Below are positions 51,621 to 59,946 of a stretch of 64,000 nt of DNA, piece by piece. The notes beneath the pieces were generated by a model. It was given only the letters and a program-made list of their open reading frames with translations, ran no database searches and had not been told where the DNA came from. The stretch spans positions 1-64,000 of the forward strand of contig CAYQEC010000012.1 of the NCBI GenBank assembly GCA_964416425.1. Direction: 5' to 3'. How positions within the stretch are numbered: position 1 is the stretch's first letter; each line of letters starts with the position of its first letter. This DNA is from CAYQEC01 sp964416425 (GTDB lineage: Bacteria > Actinomycetota > Acidimicrobiia > Spongiisociales > UBA5794). Position numbers and translations under genes: made by a program.

Positions 51621-53036
51621 GTGAAGATCTGCATGTTCGTCAAGAACTCCTTCGAGTACGACGCCCGGGTCAAGAAGGAGGCGAAGTCGCTGCTCGCCGC
51701 CGGCCACGACGTGACGGTGGTGGCGATCCACGTCCCGAACAAGACCGCCGAGGAGGAGACCTCCGCCGATGGGATCCACGTGGTGCGGGTGAGCCGGCTC
51801 AGCTTCGGCCTCGGCACCCTCAACCGGATCGCGGTGCGCTACGCCGGCACCATCGAGGCCCGCCACTCCCGCCTCAGCGGTGAGCAGCCGGACACGGAAC
51901 GGGCCCGGGATCTGGGGGACTGGATGCCGGTGTCGACCGCCACCCCCAGTGACGAGGTCGCCATGGTCATCGAGGAGGTGTCGCATCCCGAGCCGGTGTC
52001 ACGGGCCACCCGCCTCTGGGACCGGCTCACCACCCCGCTGCTTCGCCTGTTCGCCCGGATCGCCCGCTTCGGGTTCAAGGTGGTGCGGTTCCTGGTGGGC
52101 AAGCAAAGCCGGGCCCTCAAGTCGTGGGCCATCAACCGGCGCATGATCGCCGCCGGGCTCGCCGCCGGGGCCGACGTGTACCACTCCCACGACCTCAACA
52201 CCCTCTACGTCGGGGCGATGTGCAAGAAGCGCACCGCCACCAAGCTCGTCTACGACTCACACGAGCTGCAGACCGAACGGAGCCGCATGGGCTTCTGGTG
52301 GCGCCGTTGGGCGACCTGGAACGAGCGACGCTGGATGCCGCACGCCGACGCCATGATCGTCGCCTCGCCACCCTGGATCGAGTTCAACCGCCGCAAGTAC
52401 GGGGCCGTCCCCGACCCGGCGATCACGGTGATCAACACCCCCGAGCTGGTCACCATCGACGAGCCGCAGGACCTGCGGGGAGTGCTCGGCCTCCCGCCGG
52501 ACACCCCGATCATGCTCTACCAGGGATCGGTGCAGGAGAACCGCGGGATCGAGCCGGCGATCGACGCCGTCACGCTGCTCGACGACGTCGTGCTGGTCAT
52601 CGTGGGGTACGGCTACTACCGCCGCCCCCTCGAGATCGAGGTGCGGGACCGGGGCCTGACCGACCGGGTGAAGTTCTTCGGCACCATCCCCAACGACGAG
52701 CTCCTGGGATGGACCGCGGCGGCCGACATCGGGCTGTGCAACATCGTCAACGCCTCCCTCAGCTACTACACGACCCTGCCCAACAAGCTCTTCGAGTACA
52801 TCATGGCCGGGGTGCCCGTGATCGGTTCGGACTCCCCCGAGATCGGGCGGGTCATCCGAGAGGAGGGGGTCGGCGAGGTGAGCGATCCGGAGGATCCGGA
52901 AGCGCTGGCGGCGGCGGCCCGCAAGATCCTGGCCGACCCGGAGCGTTACCGGGCGGCCACCGTGGGCGCCCGGGAGCACTACCACTGGGGAATCGAGCAG
53001 CAGAAGCTGCTCGCTCTCTACGACTCCCTGCGGTGA
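51621..53036 (+). CDS. Family 4-type glycosyltransferase
   Basis: 471 residues from GTG 51621. GT-B fold: MKICMFVKNSFEYDARVKKEA at the start, then a long insertion (about 75-175) with amphipathic or hydrophobic helices (PLLRLFARIARFGFKVVRFLVG) that may sit on the membrane. DVYHSHDLNTLYVG is followed by the donor domain with MLYQGSVQENRGIEPAI, FFGTIPNDELLGWTAAADIG and LPNKLFEYIMAGVPVIGSD. It ends the glycosyltransferase run that begins at 43948. A stem-loop follows. Confidence 0.82.
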   Translation: MKICMFVKNSFEYDARVKKEAKSLLAAGHDVTVVAIHVPNKTAEEETSADGIHVVRVSRLSFGLGTLNRIAVRYAGTIEARHSRLSGEQPDTERARDLGDWMPVSTATPSDEVAMVIEEVSHPEPVSRATRLWDRLTTPLLRLFARIARFGFKVVRFLVGKQSRALKSWAINRRMIAAGLAAGADVYHSHDLNTLYVGAMCKKRTATKLVYDSHELQTERSRMGFWWRRWATWNERRWMPHADAMIVASPPWIEFNRRKYGAVPDPAITVINTPELVTIDEPQDLRGVLGLPPDTPIMLYQGSVQENRGIEPAIDAVTLLDDVVLVIVGYGYYRRPLEIEVRDRGLTDRVKFFGTIPNDELLGWTAAADIGLCNIVNASLSYYTTLPNKLFEYIMAGVPVIGSDSPEIGRVIREEGVGEVSDPEDPEALAAAARKILADPERYRAATVGAREHYHWGIEQQKLLALYDSLR

Positions 53037-53043
53037 CGCCTCG

Positions 53044-53059
53044 CGGCGGGAACCCGCCG
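53044..53059 (+). terminator. Short GC hairpin after the glycosyltransferase run
   Basis: CGGCGGG-AA-CCCGCCG, a perfect 7-bp inverted repeat eight bases after the stop codon at 53036, followed by TACACTTCCC. It may be a terminator, or with TACACT (53061-53066) part of the next promoter. Confidence 0.4.
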
Positions 53060-53092
53060 ATACACTTCCCGTCACGACCACGGTAGGTGTCG

Positions 53093-54955
53093 ATGCATCC
53101 CTTCCCATTGCCGGGCGCGTTGCGGTCGCGGCGGAGACCCGGTCTGCGGACCGGGGCGCTGGCGGTGCTGCTCGCCGGCGGTTTGCTGGCGGTCACACCC
53201 GCCGGTGCCGCCCTCGAACCGGGCGGCACGTTCCGGGACGACAACGGCTCGATCCACGAGGCGGACATCGAGGGGATCGCCGCCGCCGCCATCACCCTCG
53301 GCTGCAACCCACCCGGCAACGACCACTACTGCCCCGATCGAGCCGTCACCAGAGCCGAGATGGCCTCGCTCCTGGTCCGCGCCCTCGACCTGCCCGCCGC
53401 ACCCGACGCCGGGTTCACCGACACCGCCGGCTCGGTCCACACCGCCGACATCGACGCCCTCGCCGCCGCCCGCATCACCCTCGGCTGCAACCCACCCGGC
53501 AACGACCACTACTGCCCTACCGACCCGGTCACCCGGGCCCAGATGGCCTCGCTCCTGGTGCGCGCCCTCAGCCTCCCCGCGGCATCGCCGACCGGCTTCG
53601 TCGACACCGCAGGCTCGGTCCACGAAGCCGACATCGACGCCCTCGCCGCCGCCCGCATCACCCTCGGCTGCAACCCACCCGGCAACGACCACTACTGCCC
53701 TACCGACCCGGTCACCCGGGCCCAGATGGCCTCCTTCCTCACCCGCGCCCTCGGCCTCCCCGCCATCACGCCGCCACCGCCGCTCCCCGACGTCAGCCCA
53801 ACCACGGCCGTGCACATCGGCACCGACAACTGGCTCTACTACGGCTCCACCGTCAACCAGGCGTGCTTCCCCGACTCGGTCTTCGCGCGAGTGCTGCAAG
53901 AGCTCGCCAAGGTCGAGGCGGTCGTGGAGGGATCGGGGAGGGAACTCGTGTACGCCGTGGTACCCGACAAGGTGGTGATCTACCCCGAGAACGTGCCGGA
54001 GGCGATCTGGACGGAATCATGCGCCCACGGCAACGACACGAGGTTGCGGAACGCCCTCGAGACGAGCGGCGACACCGGCCTGGTCCTCATGTGGGACGAG
54101 ATGGAAGCCCGGGCGGGCTCGGAGGATCTCTACTTCAAGCACGACACGCACTGGAACGGGGAGGGATCGCTGCTCGGCGCCGAGCTGATGGCGGCTGAAG
54201 CGGCTCCCGGGGTGTGGGACGAGGCCGTCGTGTCTACGTCGCCGGCGAGCCGGGCGGGGGACCTCGCCGCCATTCTCGGCATCGACTGGAGGATCGATTT
54301 TGAGGATCACGCCACCGCCCTCCCGGGAGCGACGACGGACGTCACCGTCGAGCCAATGACCATCCACGGAAGGCCGGTCACCACCTACGAGAGCTCGGGA
54401 TCGGCCACGCTCGACTCGACCTCGACGGCTGTCCTCCACGACTCGTTCCTCTATCACGCCTCCAACAAGCTCGGGCCTCTCTACGAACACGTGACCTTCA
54501 TCCCCTGGCTCGCCTACCCGGTGGCCGACCTGGTCCGCCCTCTCCTCATCGGAAGCGACCGGATCGTGATCGAGACGGCCGAGCGAAACGTCGCGATCGA
54601 CCTCATCGGCACCGGCACCGCCGGACAGCTCGCGGCGGCACTGGCGGACGATTTCACCCAGACGCCGGTGACGTTCGGCCGCGACGGTGACGAGGTGGCG
54701 TTCACCATTCCTGCCGGGAGCGGTTTGCGGTATCTCGTCGTGGAGGCCGACGTCGCCGAGACCGTCGATCTCGGATCCCGCTACGACGTCGACATCCCCG
54801 CCATCGAGGCGGCGTGGCCCAACGAGTTGAATCCCGAGGCGAGCCGCTACGGCTTCGAAATCCTCGGGAGTCCCACCACCCTGCGTGTACCGTTGCCTGC
54901 GTCGGTGAACGTCACCGACGCCTTCGTGATCGTCGTTCCGGAGGGGAGCCCATGA
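53093..54955 (+). CDS. Secreted AlgX/AlgJ-like SGNH protein with three SLH-like modules
   Basis: 620 residues from ATG 53093 (GTG 53087 also possible), with signal peptide ending PAGAA. Three SLH-like modules (about 45-225) each read GCNPPGNDHYCP and VTRAxMA. The remainder resembles the AlgX/AlgJ SGNH fold that O-acetylates alginate: VHIGTDNWLYYG, a D-x-H-W motif in KHDTHWNGEG (about 349) and a Ser in VLHDSFLY (about 447). It may O-acetylate the wall glycan it is bound to (inference). Its stop overlaps the next start. Confidence 0.78.
   Translation: MHPFPLPGALRSRRRPGLRTGALAVLLAGGLLAVTPAGAALEPGGTFRDDNGSIHEADIEGIAAAAITLGCNPPGNDHYCPDRAVTRAEMASLLVRALDLPAAPDAGFTDTAGSVHTADIDALAAARITLGCNPPGNDHYCPTDPVTRAQMASLLVRALSLPAASPTGFVDTAGSVHEADIDALAAARITLGCNPPGNDHYCPTDPVTRAQMASFLTRALGLPAITPPPPLPDVSPTTAVHIGTDNWLYYGSTVNQACFPDSVFARVLQELAKVEAVVEGSGRELVYAVVPDKVVIYPENVPEAIWTESCAHGNDTRLRNALETSGDTGLVLMWDEMEARAGSEDLYFKHDTHWNGEGSLLGAELMAAEAAPGVWDEAVVSTSPASRAGDLAAILGIDWRIDFEDHATALPGATTDVTVEPMTIHGRPVTTYESSGSATLDSTSTAVLHDSFLYHASNKLGPLYEHVTFIPWLAYPVADLVRPLLIGSDRIVIETAERNVAIDLIGTGTAGQLAAALADDFTQTPVTFGRDGDEVAFTIPAGSGLRYLVVEADVAETVDLGSRYDVDIPAIEAAWPNELNPEASRYGFEILGSPTTLRVPLPASVNVTDAFVIVVPEGSP
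53444..53733 (+). repeat. Exact 107-bp direct repeat within SLH-like modules
   Basis: Positions 53444-53550 and 53627-53733 are identical over 107 bases with a period of 183 bp (61 codons, one module). This indicates recent duplication or gene conversion between modules two and three. Confidence 0.85.
53553..53629 (+). repeat. 77-bp repeat shared with the next gene
   Basis: Identical to 55175-55251 in the following SLH-like gene, covering the end of one module and the start of the next. Evidence of sequence exchange between neighbouring paralogues. Confidence 0.85.
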
Positions 54956-56076
54956 GACGACGCACCTCCCTGCTGGTCCTGCTGGTGACCTTCGCCCTCA
55001 TTGCCGGATCGACGGCCGCCGGCGCACTCGACTCCTTCGTCGACGACAACGGTTCGGTCCACGAGCCGTCGATCAACGCCGTTGCCGCGGCGGGGATCAC
55101 GTTGGGGTGCAACCCGCCGGTCAACGACCGCTTCTGCCCGACCCGGCCCGTGACCCGAGCCGAGATGGCGTCCTTCCTGGTGCGCGCCCTCAGCCTCCCC
55201 GCGGCATCGCCGACCGGCTTCGTCGACACCGCAGGCTCGGTCCACGAAGCCACCATCGACGCCCTCGCCGCCGCCGGCATCACCTACGGCTGCAACCCTC
55301 CCGACAACACCCGCTTCTGCCCCACCGACCCCGTCACCCGGGGCCAGATGGCGGCGTTCCTGGTGCGGGCACTCGGCTATGCCGACGACGGCGGCGGGGA
55401 CCGTTTCGTCGACGACGACGACTCGGTGTTCGCAGGCGACATCGACCGGCTCGCCACCGCCGGCGTCACCTACGGCTGCAACCCGCCCGACAACGACCGC
55501 TACTGCCCCGACCAGCCCGTCACCCGGGAACAGATGGCCTCCTTCCTCACCCGCGCCCTCGACCTCGAGGTCGTGATCGAGCCGGCGACGATCACGGTGA
55601 CCGCCGACCAGGAGTTGGCCGGGGTCCCGATCGGGACGTCGGAGTCGTCGGCGGTGGCTCAGCTCACCGCCCTCTTCGGCACCCCGACCGCCGACACGCC
55701 GCAACGGTGCCCCTACTTCCTGGCCGACCCCAACATGCGCCACGTCAGCTGGGGCTCCCTCACCGCCGCCTTCCGGGTGGTCGCCGCCGGGAGTCAGCCG
55801 CTCGGCTTCGTCGGCTGGCGGTACAAGCTCGACCCGGACCTCGACCCCGAGCCGGGAGGACCCACCCCCGCCCAGTTCGTGCTGCCGTACGGGACCGAGT
55901 TCCTCGACCCGATCGGGGAGCCGACGGCGGCGTCGGGGGGAACCGTGGAGACGACCCCGTTCACGTTCATCGTGCTCGACCTCGACGACTATGTGTTCGA
56001 GGCCCCCGGAATCACCGTCGATCTCTCCGCCCCGGTCGACGGCATCCAGCAGGGGTTTGGCTGGAGCTGCGAGTAG
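54952..56076 (+). CDS. Secreted protein with three SLH-like modules and an unknown C-terminal domain
   Basis: 374 residues from ATG 54952, overlapping the previous stop by four bases. Signal peptide ends AGALD. Three modules (about 24-200) carry GCNPPVNDRFCP, GCNPPDNTRFCP and GCNPPDNDRYCP. The C-terminal about 170 residues are a beta-rich domain I do not recognise. It has two cysteines (QRCPYFLAD and the terminal SWSCE region) and repeated LDLDD and LDPDLDPE acidic stretches. Probably wall-bound. It shares 77 identical bases with the gene before it. Confidence 0.72.
   Translation: MRRRTSLLVLLVTFALIAGSTAAGALDSFVDDNGSVHEPSINAVAAAGITLGCNPPVNDRFCPTRPVTRAEMASFLVRALSLPAASPTGFVDTAGSVHEATIDALAAAGITYGCNPPDNTRFCPTDPVTRGQMAAFLVRALGYADDGGGDRFVDDDDSVFAGDIDRLATAGVTYGCNPPDNDRYCPDQPVTREQMASFLTRALDLEVVIEPATITVTADQELAGVPIGTSESSAVAQLTALFGTPTADTPQRCPYFLADPNMRHVSWGSLTAAFRVVAAGSQPLGFVGWRYKLDPDLDPEPGGPTPAQFVLPYGTEFLDPIGEPTAASGGTVETTPFTFIVLDLDDYVFEAPGITVDLSAPVDGIQQGFGWSCE
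55175..55251 (+). repeat. Second copy of the 77-bp repeat
   Basis: Identical to 53553-53629, spanning the junction between modules one and two of this gene. Confidence 0.85.
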
Positions 56077-56164
56077 GGCTGGACGAGGCGGCTTCAGGGA
56101 GGCCGGGAACGGGTCGAAAACGAAGGAACTCCGCGAAGGCGACCAACCGCACAGGTGGAACGGC

Positions 56165-57427
56165 ATGACGAGAACTGATCACACATCGATGACACCCGTC
56201 CTGCGTCTGATGGCGGCCCTCGCCGTGGTGGCTGCGATGCTCGCCGCTGCTGCCGGTCCCGCCGCAGCCGCCGAGCTTCCTCCGGGCGGCAGCTTTGTCG
56301 ACGACGACCTGAGCGTGCACCAGGCCACCATCGAGGCGATCGCCGCCGCCGGCATCACCACCGGCTGCAACCCCCCCGCCAACGACCGTTACTGCCCCGA
56401 CCAGCCCGTCACCCGGGCCCAGATGGCGACGCTGCTGGTCCGTGCCCTCGACCTCCCACCCGCACCCGACGCCGGCTTCACCGACACCGCCGACTCCATC
56501 CACGCCGCCACCATCGACGCCATCGCCGCCGCCGGCATCACCACCGGCTGCAACCCCCCCGCCAACGACCGTTACTGCCCCGACCAGCCCGTCACCCGGG
56601 CCCAGATGGCGACGCTGCTGGTCCGTGCCCTCGACCTCCCACCCGCACCCGACGCCGGCTTCACCGACACCGCCGACTCCATCCACGCCGCCACCATCGA
56701 CGCCATCGCCGCCGCCGGCATCACCACCGGCTGCAACCCCCCCGCCAACGACCGTTACTGCCCCGACCGCCCCGTCACCCGTGGCCAGATGGCCTCGTTC
56801 CTCACCCGGGCGCTCGGGCTGGAGCCGATGACGCCACCGCCGGCGCCTTTCCACCTGATGGCGAGCTTCACGACCCACCACAACTGCTGTGAGTCCCGGA
56901 TCGCGGCGGTGCATGCCATCGCCGACCGCCTCAACGGGGTCTGGATCCTGCCCGGGGACACCTTCTCGGTACTGGATCGCATCGGGGACCGGGTCCAGAG
57001 CGGCAACTGCCAGACCTCGACGACGCTCTTCAACGCCATCTACTACGCCGGCCTCGACGAGGTCGAGCACCGGCCCCACAGCGTCGACTACGCCCGCTAC
57101 CCGCAGGGCATCGAGTCCACCCTGATCCCCGGACGGGTCGACCTCAGGTTTCGCAACGACACCGCCCACCCGCTCCAGATCCGCACCTCCTACACCGGCA
57201 CCTCGGTGACGGTGGAGCTGTGGGGTGACAACGACAGCCGCAGCGTCGTCGGCGACTTCACCCCGCAGGCGGGCACGGTGCTCGACGTGGTGAGCGAAGG
57301 TGGGCCGAACGCCCGGGTCGTCACCAGCTCGGTGGTGGGCAGCGGGCGCACCTACGAGGTCACCCGCACCATCACCGATGCCTCCGGGTCCACGTCCGAG
57401 ACGTGGACGTGGACCTACGCCTACTGA
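56165..57427 (+). CDS. Secreted VanW-like protein with three SLH-like modules
   Basis: 420 residues from ATG 56165. Signal peptide ends AAAEL. Modules one to three (about 40-218) are almost identical: GCNPPANDRYCP three times. The C-terminal part is a VanW-like domain: FTTHHNCCESRIAAVH, LPGDTFSVLDRIGDR, the conserved GNCQTSTTLFNAIYYAGL (usually CQVSTT) and PQGIESTLIPGRVDLRFRND, with a G5-like ending. VanW is found in some vancomycin-resistance clusters and in wall proteins. Its activity is unknown. The two extra cysteines (NCCES) are not usual for the family. Confidence 0.78.
   Translation: MTRTDHTSMTPVLRLMAALAVVAAMLAAAAGPAAAAELPPGGSFVDDDLSVHQATIEAIAAAGITTGCNPPANDRYCPDQPVTRAQMATLLVRALDLPPAPDAGFTDTADSIHAATIDAIAAAGITTGCNPPANDRYCPDQPVTRAQMATLLVRALDLPPAPDAGFTDTADSIHAATIDAIAAAGITTGCNPPANDRYCPDRPVTRGQMASFLTRALGLEPMTPPPAPFHLMASFTTHHNCCESRIAAVHAIADRLNGVWILPGDTFSVLDRIGDRVQSGNCQTSTTLFNAIYYAGLDEVEHRPHSVDYARYPQGIESTLIPGRVDLRFRNDTAHPLQIRTSYTGTSVTVELWGDNDSRSVVGDFTPQAGTVLDVVSEGGPNARVVTSSVVGSGRTYEVTRTITDASGSTSETWTWTYAY
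56339..56768 (+). repeat. Exact tandem repeat of 183 bp (2.35 copies)
   Basis: The sequence at 56339-56521 recurs without a mismatch from 56522 and again from 56705 until 56768. The unit equals one 61-residue module, so modules are being copied whole and in frame. Confidence 0.9.
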
Positions 57428-57520
57428 GCGCCACTCGATCGAGACGGGGTGATCGGGCGGGCTCGCCACTCGATCCGCCGCGAGGACACATCGGGAGGGA
57501 GATGGCGGGCTGCGGCCCGT

Positions 57521-58693
57521 TCAGGGAGTGGTCAGCTCCAGCGCCCGTACCATGAAGGTTGCCATCTCGGCGCGGGTGAGCGACCGGTCCGGGCAGTAGG
57601 CGGTGTTGGCGGGGGGATTGCAGCCGATCGTGATCCCGTGGTTCTTCAGCTTGTTGATCGACACCTCGAATGGGTTGCCGCCGTCGTCGTCGAAGAAGTC
57701 GGTCTCGTCGGGATTGGTGTAACCGAAGGCCCGCACCAGGAACTCCGCCAGCTCGGACCGCAGCAGCGGCTGGTCGGCGCAGTACGTGTCCCCGGTGCAG
57801 CCGAAGGCGATGCCGGCTTCGGCGAGGGCGTCGATGTCCCCCTCAAACACGTTCTCGTCGTCGTCGATGTAGGCGTCGACCTCGGAATCGGGCAGTCGCA
57901 GCGCTCGCCGGAGGAATGCCGTCATCTGCCCCCGGGTGATCTCCTGTTCCGGGCAGAACTGATCGTTGAGCGGCGGGTTGCAGCCGATGGTCACGCCGGC
58001 GTCGGCGATGAGGTCGATGTTGAAACGGTGCACCGAGTGGTCGTCGTCCGCGAACCGGCCTTCGTAGCCGGCGGCGACCGGCTCGGAGAGCTTGATGGCG
58101 GCGTCGACGTAAGTGGTGGGGTTGACGACGACCCCGCCCGGCTGGTGCAGCTCGAAGTGGAGGTGGGGCGAGCCGCCCTCGGCATTGCCGGAGTCGCCCA
58201 CGTAGCCGATGAGCTGGCCGGCCCGGATGTGGACGCCCTGGGCGATGCCGGGGGCGAATCCCCAGCCCTGCCCGTCGTCAGTGCCGGGGGTGTCGTTGTT
58301 GAGGTGGATGTACCAGGACTCCCAGCCGTCGTCGTGTTGGAGCGCCATGGCGCAGCAGTCACCGCCCTGGTCGTCGTCGATCCACCCCACGGTGCCGTCG
58401 GCGACGGCGATCACCGGCGTCATCTTGTCGGCCATCATGTCGACGCCGTGGTGGCTGCGCCCCCCGGAGCGCGGCGCACCGAACGTGTCGGTGTAGTGGG
58501 TGTCCCCGATGATGGGGAAGTACATCTGGTAGCCGTCGTCGGCGCCGGCCGGGGCGGCCGCGGCGAAGGACACCGCCACCAACGACGACACGACCACGAA
58601 GAACGCCACGAGGGCGCGAGACGAACAGGTTCCTCCACCCATCCTGGAGCCATCGGCGCGCCGGCCGCAGACCTTGAAGGGCCTTTCCGTCAC
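57521..58693 (-). CDS. Secreted M23 (LytM-type) peptidase-like protein with three SLH-like modules
   Basis: 390 residues. GTG 58693 overlaps the upstream DUF3048 stop by four bases. A signal or anchor segment covers about 25-50. The M23 domain (about 60-205) shows SHHGVDMMA and HLHFELH, the usual HxxxD and HxH zinc ligands, so cutting of peptidoglycan cross-links is expected. Three diverged modules follow. In the second the loop between the two Cys is three residues shorter (GCTGDTYC), yet both Cys remain. It is convergent with the VanW-like gene. Confidence 0.82.
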   Translation of the reverse strand: MTERPFKVCGRRADGSRMGGGTCSSRALVAFFVVVSSLVAVSFAAAAPAGADDGYQMYFPIIGDTHYTDTFGAPRSGGRSHHGVDMMADKMTPVIAVADGTVGWIDDDQGGDCCAMALQHDDGWESWYIHLNNDTPGTDDGQGWGFAPGIAQGVHIRAGQLIGYVGDSGNAEGGSPHLHFELHQPGGVVVNPTTYVDAAIKLSEPVAAGYEGRFADDDHSVHRFNIDLIADAGVTIGCNPPLNDQFCPEQEITRGQMTAFLRRALRLPDSEVDAYIDDDENVFEGDIDALAEAGIAFGCTGDTYCADQPLLRSELAEFLVRAFGYTNPDETDFFDDDGGNPFEVSINKLKNHGITIGCNPPANTAYCPDRSLTRAEMATFMVRALELTTP

Positions 58694-59850
58694 CGGAACG
58701 TGACGTCGAGCTGCCGAGGCACCACCTCGACGAAGATCCGACCGGCCGGAATCGTGAACGAGGCGCCGGCGTCGTCGACGAAGACGTAGCCGTCCGCCTG
58801 GGCGGAGCGCAGCCAGCGGCCGGCGCGCACCTCGCCCCCGTGGAACACCAGGAGGTCGCCGTAGCCGATGACGTCGAAGGTCGGCACGTCGGCGCCGGCC
58901 GAGTCCTGGTAGCCGGCGGAGCGCTGGGCGGCGAAGAGCACCACCACGGTGTTGGTGGAGAAGGGCCCCAGCTCCGCCTCGTAGCTCGGGTAGACCTGGA
59001 ACGGTGCGCCGTTGACGGTGCGGGCGTAGCTGCCGCTCCCGGCGTCGTAGCTCCAGGCGACGTTGGCAACGCCCGAGTACGGGATCTCCAGGTCGGTGGC
59101 GGGCTCGCCGCCGAGGGACTCTCCCCCGAACGGGAACACCGCCACCTCCGGAGGGCCGACCCCGGCGCGCTGCTCGACGAGCGGGAGGGTGGCGACGAGG
59201 TGGTAGGGGCGGCGGCGCTCGGTCGTCTGGAAGACGCCGTCGGAGCCGTCGTCGAGGATGGCGACGCCGGCGGCCGTCAACTCCCGGTACACGAAGTCCT
59301 GGCCGCCGGTGGTGACGAGCAGGGGCCGGAACGGGGCGAGCAGGTCGGCGTCGACCGGGCGCACCGACCGGATCGGGCCGACCACGTTCGGCTCGGCTTC
59401 GAAGAACAGGGCGGTGAAGCGGGTGGCGCCGCCTTCCACCGGCACCTCGATGATCATCTCGGCGTCCTGGATGCCGATGGGCGGGCCGGCCTCGGGGGCG
59501 TTGTCGACCTTGACGGCGATGACCCGGTCGTTGCGGGGCGCGGCGAGGGTCTCACCGGTGAGCGGGTTCTCGTCGGCCGGGACGGCACCCCCGCTCGTGA
59601 CGTCGGGAGCGACGGGAACGGTGGTCTCCCCGCCGGGCGAGGTGGTGACGGTGGTCCCGGAGCCATCGATGGTCCCGGGTTCGTCGCCGCCTCCCGAACC
59701 GAAGGCCAAGAAGGCCATCAGCAGCACGAGCACCAGGAGCACCAGGGCCACGGCGGCGATCACCCCCCACAGCAGAGGCCGGGCACGGATCCTGAACAGC
59801 AGGTCGTCGAAACGTCCCGGCGTTGCCGGACGGCGGTCCTGGGGGTCCAC
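58690..59850 (-). CDS. DUF3048-domain membrane protein (YerB-like)
   Basis: 386 residues from GTG 59850 behind GGGAGGAG. One membrane helix (about 28-50, LLWGVIAAVALVLLVLVLL) anchors the protein, followed by a Thr/Gly/Pro-rich spacer. The DUF3048 region starts VIAVKVDNAPEAGPPIGIQ and includes AEMIIEVPVEGGATRF and VVGPIRSVRPVD. The first copy (30217-31386) is a lipoprotein instead. It is translationally coupled to the M23/SLH gene, a hint that it acts on the wall. Function unknown. Confidence 0.8.
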   Translation of the reverse strand: MDPQDRRPATPGRFDDLLFRIRARPLLWGVIAAVALVLLVLVLLMAFLAFGSGGGDEPGTIDGSGTTVTTSPGGETTVPVAPDVTSGGAVPADENPLTGETLAAPRNDRVIAVKVDNAPEAGPPIGIQDAEMIIEVPVEGGATRFTALFFEAEPNVVGPIRSVRPVDADLLAPFRPLLVTTGGQDFVYRELTAAGVAILDDGSDGVFQTTERRRPYHLVATLPLVEQRAGVGPPEVAVFPFGGESLGGEPATDLEIPYSGVANVAWSYDAGSGSYARTVNGAPFQVYPSYEAELGPFSTNTVVVLFAAQRSAGYQDSAGADVPTFDVIGYGDLLVFHGGEVRAGRWLRSAQADGYVFVDDAGASFTIPAGRIFVEVVPRQLDVTFR

Positions 59851-59946
59851 TCCACTCCTCCCGGTGTCCACCGATGCTAGGCAGGGGTGGGAACCTAACC
59901 GCAATGAGACCCCGCAGGCCCCCAAGGTAGAGTCAGGACGATCATC

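Noticed and set aside
53227..57000. CRISPR-like array suspected from regular repeats
   Set aside because: Period 183 bp in frame, the repeats encode protein modules, and there are no short palindromic repeats or spacers.
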